This document shows, one piece after another, positions 25,513-27,719 of a stretch of DNA of 27,719 nt. The translations under genes and the position numbers were made by a program. The notes below the pieces were generated by a model. It was not told the DNA's origin. It was given only the letters and a program-made list of their open reading frames with translations, and made no database searches. Position 1 is the stretch's first letter. Every line of letters starts with the position of its first letter. The stretch comes from CANLBN01 sp047638515 (GTDB taxonomy: Bacteria > Pseudomonadota > Gammaproteobacteria > Pseudomonadales > Cellvibrionaceae): NCBI GenBank assembly GCA_047638515.1, contig JBLIME010000009.1:1-27719 (forward strand), read 5' to 3'.

Positions 25513-26406
25513 TTAGGTCAGAGCCAGTGAAGTCATGGCCGTGTGTAGTATCTGCTGATTAGTACCTATCAGCGGTGTTAGTGGCAAGCGAATACCCGCA
25601 GGCATTAACCCCAACGCAGATACTGCCCATTTCACCGGAATAGGATTAGCCTCGGTAAATAAAGCCTTGTGCAGTGGCATTAATTCGCCTTGTAGTGATC
25701 GTGCGGCCTCTGTCTCACCGGCCATTGCGAGTCGGCACAGCTCTGCCATTTTACGCGGGATCACGTTAGCCGTCACCGAGATATTACCTTTGCCGCCGGC
25801 CAACATAAGCTCAGGTGCCGTTGGGTCATCACCTGAGTAGACATAAAAATTATCGGGCAGGCTCTCTATTAAAGCTTTACCACGGGCCACATCACCGGTG
25901 GCGTCTTTAATACCGATAATATTATCGTGCCCGGATAGACGCAACACAATATCATTTTGCATATCGGTGATGGTTCGACCCGGCACATTATACAAGATTT
26001 GCGGTATATCAACAGCATCGGCTATAAAGCTAAAGTGACGGAACAGGCCCTCTTGAGTAGGTTTGTTGTAATAGGGAACCACCAACAAACAAGCATCGAC
26101 ACCCACGGACTGCGCCGACTTGGTCAATTCAACCGCTTCGCTAGTAGAATTTGCACCCGTGCCCGCGACCACTGAAATACGGCCATTAACGCGCTCGACA
26201 ACGCGTTCAATAACTTGCAGGTGCTCGCCGACAGATAGGGTCGCAGATTCACCCGTAGTTCCCACGGCTACAATCGTGTTGGTACCTTCAGCGACGTGAA
26301 ACTCAACTAATTTATCAAGTGATAACCAATCAATCGAAGCATCGACATTCATAGGGGTTACTAGTGCAACCATACTGCCTTGAAGCGCGGGGCCATTTTG
26401 ATTCAT
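25513..26406 (-). CDS. dapA: 4-hydroxy-tetrahydrodipicolinate synthase
   Basis: 297 residues. It condenses pyruvate with aspartate semialdehyde in the diaminopimelate/lysine pathway, feeding peptidoglycan. The Schiff-base lysine is K167 (GIKDAT); the proton-relay residues T50, T51 (GTTGES) and Y139 (LYNVPGRT) and the substrate-binding R144 are all present, each offset by six from E. coli. The start is supported by ggag eight bases before the ATG. The six-residue offset reflects a slightly longer N-terminus (MNQNGPALQGSMVALVTPM). First gene of a probable dapA-bamC-MBL unit. Confidence 0.97.
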   Translation of the reverse strand: MNQNGPALQGSMVALVTPMNVDASIDWLSLDKLVEFHVAEGTNTIVAVGTTGESATLSVGEHLQVIERVVERVNGRISVVAGTGANSTSEAVELTKSAQSVGVDACLLVVPYYNKPTQEGLFRHFSFIADAVDIPQILYNVPGRTITDMQNDIVLRLSGHDNIIGIKDATGDVARGKALIESLPDNFYVYSGDDPTAPELMLAGGKGNISVTANVIPRKMAELCRLAMAGETEAARSLQGELMPLHKALFTEANPIPVKWAVSALGLMPAGIRLPLTPLIGTNQQILHTAMTSLALT

Positions 26407-26603
26407 GTCGATACTCCGAGATTGTCTGTTAGCTTGTGTAGAGCCGCAGACTATTTTAAATTTATTTGTTTGAAGAACTAAAAATGTGCAATAGTACTGA
26501 CCGAACTCGGCTTATACAAGGACATTGTTATTATCCAGGTATCTGTATTGCGCCCTCTCGGTGATCGCTCACATAAACTCCGCTAAAGACACGGCGGCCT
26601 AAT

Positions 26604-27527
26604 TTAGTCATAAAAAGAGGCTTGCCCTTGAGGACGTGTTTTAAAACGTCGATGCACCCACCAATATTCTTCAGGCTGTTCACGCACACACCTTTCAATA
26701 TGTTGGTTCAACACAGTCAAATCTGCCAAGTCGTCACCTGAGGGGACGCCCTCTAAGAGACCTCCAAAATCAAGGACATACCCGCTAAAATCGGGGAGAC
26801 GGTAATACATAAGCGTCAACGCCGGTACTTTCGCCATTTTTAATAACTTAGGCGTCATCGCTAAGGTAGCGGTTTCTATGCCAAAATAAGGGGCAAACTG
26901 ACTAACTTTTGCCCCGTAATCTTGATCGGGTGCATACCATAACAAGCCCCCTTTTTTTAACGTTCGCACCATGTCCCGCATGTCGTGACGTGCGATACAT
27001 TTGGCCTTAGAATTGTGGCGACTGCGCCCGCGGTATTGAATGTAATCGTAGACCGCGTTGCTGTGAGGACGATAGGACACCGACATTGTGAAAAGTCGAT
27101 TGATGCCAGCACTGGCTATCTCTAATGTCGACATATGTAGCCCAACCACCAGCGCTCCTTGGTTTTTATGTTGCAGTGCCTCCCAGTGCTCGCGACCCTT
27201 CACTACAAAACGCTTGCGCAACCGCCAATATGGCATAAACCAAGCCATACCCATCTCAAACACAATTAAACCATTAGATTCAAAGTGCCTCAGAATTAAA
27301 GCTTGACGCTCTTGTGCTGTGTATTCGGGGAAACACAATTCAACATTGCGCTCGGCAATACCGCGTCGTCTGGTTGCTAGTCGATACAAAAGACGGCCTA
27401 GTTTTCGACCCATCCACATTTGCCATTTAAACGGCAGCTGTGCGAGCAGCGCCAGCGCGCCAAAAGCGATCCATATCAGCCAATACTTTGGATGCAAAAG
27501 TACAATAGTAAAGCGAGGAACGTTCAT
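26604..27527 (-). CDS. LpxL/HtrB-type lipid A acyltransferase
   Basis: 307 residues, same length class as E. coli LpxL and LpxP. It transfers a secondary acyl chain to Kdo2-lipid IVA at the inner membrane. One N-terminal membrane helix (about 12-32) is followed by the acyltransferase domain: the HX4E catalytic pair H131/E136 in GLHMSTLE, NVELCFPE, WYAPDQDYG, and the typical ending YWWVHRRFKTRP. The usual HFLTLE motif reads HMSTLE here, which keeps both catalytic residues. Sequence cannot distinguish the LpxL from the LpxP chain preference. It is separated from dapA by 197 bases. No clear ribosome-binding site is seen. Confidence 0.93.
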   Translation of the reverse strand: MNVPRFTIVLLHPKYWLIWIAFGALALLAQLPFKWQMWMGRKLGRLLYRLATRRRGIAERNVELCFPEYTAQERQALILRHFESNGLIVFEMGMAWFMPYWRLRKRFVVKGREHWEALQHKNQGALVVGLHMSTLEIASAGINRLFTMSVSYRPHSNAVYDYIQYRGRSRHNSKAKCIARHDMRDMVRTLKKGGLLWYAPDQDYGAKVSQFAPYFGIETATLAMTPKLLKMAKVPALTLMYYRLPDFSGYVLDFGGLLEGVPSGDDLADLTVLNQHIERCVREQPEEYWWVHRRFKTRPQGQASFYD

Positions 27528-27558
27528 AATAAATTTAAGGGCCTAAGGGCTGTGTAAC

Positions 27559-27573
27559 GGATAAGACTTATCC
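27559..27573. promoter_or_regulatory. Perfect 7-1-7 palindrome upstream of the lpxL-like gene
   Basis: ggataagacttatcc is fully symmetric around one base, 32 bases before the acyltransferase start and 24 bases after the tas-like stop. It could be an operator or a weak hairpin. No known regulator consensus is recognised. Confidence 0.3.
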
Positions 27574-27596
27574 AATGATGCAAAACTTAGCGCTTT

Positions 27597-27719
27597 TTAA
27601 GGCGCTGGGTTTGCATTTTGCTTGTGGATAGTCTCGATTTCGGCGAGTAGCTCAGCACTTAAGCTAACGTTTACAGTGGCAATATTTTCGCGCAACTGAG
27701 CCATGGTAGTCGCACCAAT
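27597..27719 (-). CDS. tas: Tas-like aldo/keto reductase, C-terminal 40 codons only
   Basis: Reading the minus strand from the window edge gives IGATTMAQLRENIATVNVSL and a further 20 residues ending in ANPAP, stopping at TAA (27597-27599). This matches the C-terminus of the Tas branch of aldo/keto reductases, where IGATTMxQL contacts the NADPH and a Pro-Ala-Pro ending is common. The rest of the gene lies beyond the window. Only 40 residues are visible, so the subfamily call is probable rather than certain. It is in the same orientation as the lpxL-like gene, 69 bases upstream of it. Confidence 0.75.
   Translation of the reverse strand: MGATTMAQLRENIATVNVSLSAELLAEIETIHKQNANPAP

Noticed and set aside
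1..27719. Search for CRISPR arrays, tRNA/rRNA genes, integrases, transposases, toxin-antitoxin pairs or defence systems
   Set aside because: None seen; gene content is mostly recognised core functions.

Overview
The window looks like chromosomal housekeeping DNA from a gammaproteobacterium of moderate GC, most plausibly a marine or aquatic relative of the Pseudomonadales/Cellvibrionales. That rests on family content (BamC, RsmJ, long-form QueF, DbpA, RhlE, YheS, LpxL) and on two Pseudomonas-like gene neighbourhoods: dapA-bamC-MBL hydrolase, and queF with yadH-yadG and a PA2817-like gene. No species can be named from sequence alone. I see no phage, transposase, integrase, CRISPR array, rRNA or tRNA.

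Layout from left to right. (1) 1-3300: the 3' part of a FecR-domain periplasmic protein, a TPR plus beta-barrel outer-membrane protein of the SLAM/DUF560 type, a 650-base gap holding two tandem perfect hairpins, and a small membrane protein on the minus strand. (2) 3301-11000: ETF-ubiquinone oxidoreductase (minus) diverging from the rRNA helicase dbpA (TTG start, leader hairpin), then an ABC-2 transporter pair and the ABC-F protein yheS. (3) 11021-14818, all minus: a conserved protein of unknown function, a NYN-domain putative ribonuclease closely behind rhlE, and an AEC-family transporter. (4) 15078-20854: a membrane class III adenylate cyclase, queF, yadH-yadG, a PA2817-like protein and a D-2-hydroxyacid dehydrogenase. 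(5) 20954-27719, all minus: a DUF4344 metallopeptidase, rsmJ, a PilZ protein, an MBL-fold hydrolase, bamC, dapA, an LpxL-type lipid A acyltransferase and the last 40 codons of a Tas-like aldo/keto reductase.

How the genes work together. Envelope biogenesis is a recurring theme: the SLAM-like barrel, BamC, LpxL and DapA (which supplies diaminopimelate for peptidoglycan). RNA metabolism is the second: DbpA, RhlE, the NYN protein, RsmJ, QueF and YheS. Two second-messenger proteins, the cyclase and the PilZ protein, are present but not linked to a visible target.

The most unusual signal is a pair of degenerate tandem arrays with a 14-bp period, lying exactly over the translation starts of queF and bamC. 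In both arrays the repeat duplicates the start codon. Because 14 is one less than 15, each array creates a five-codon minicistron (MTLQL, MKQVL) whose TGA overlaps the true ATG. Other points worth a look are the twin perfect hairpins at 2650-2728, a 22-codon hydrophobic ORF between the FecR and barrel genes, the rhlE-NYN pair, and the dbpA leader hairpin.
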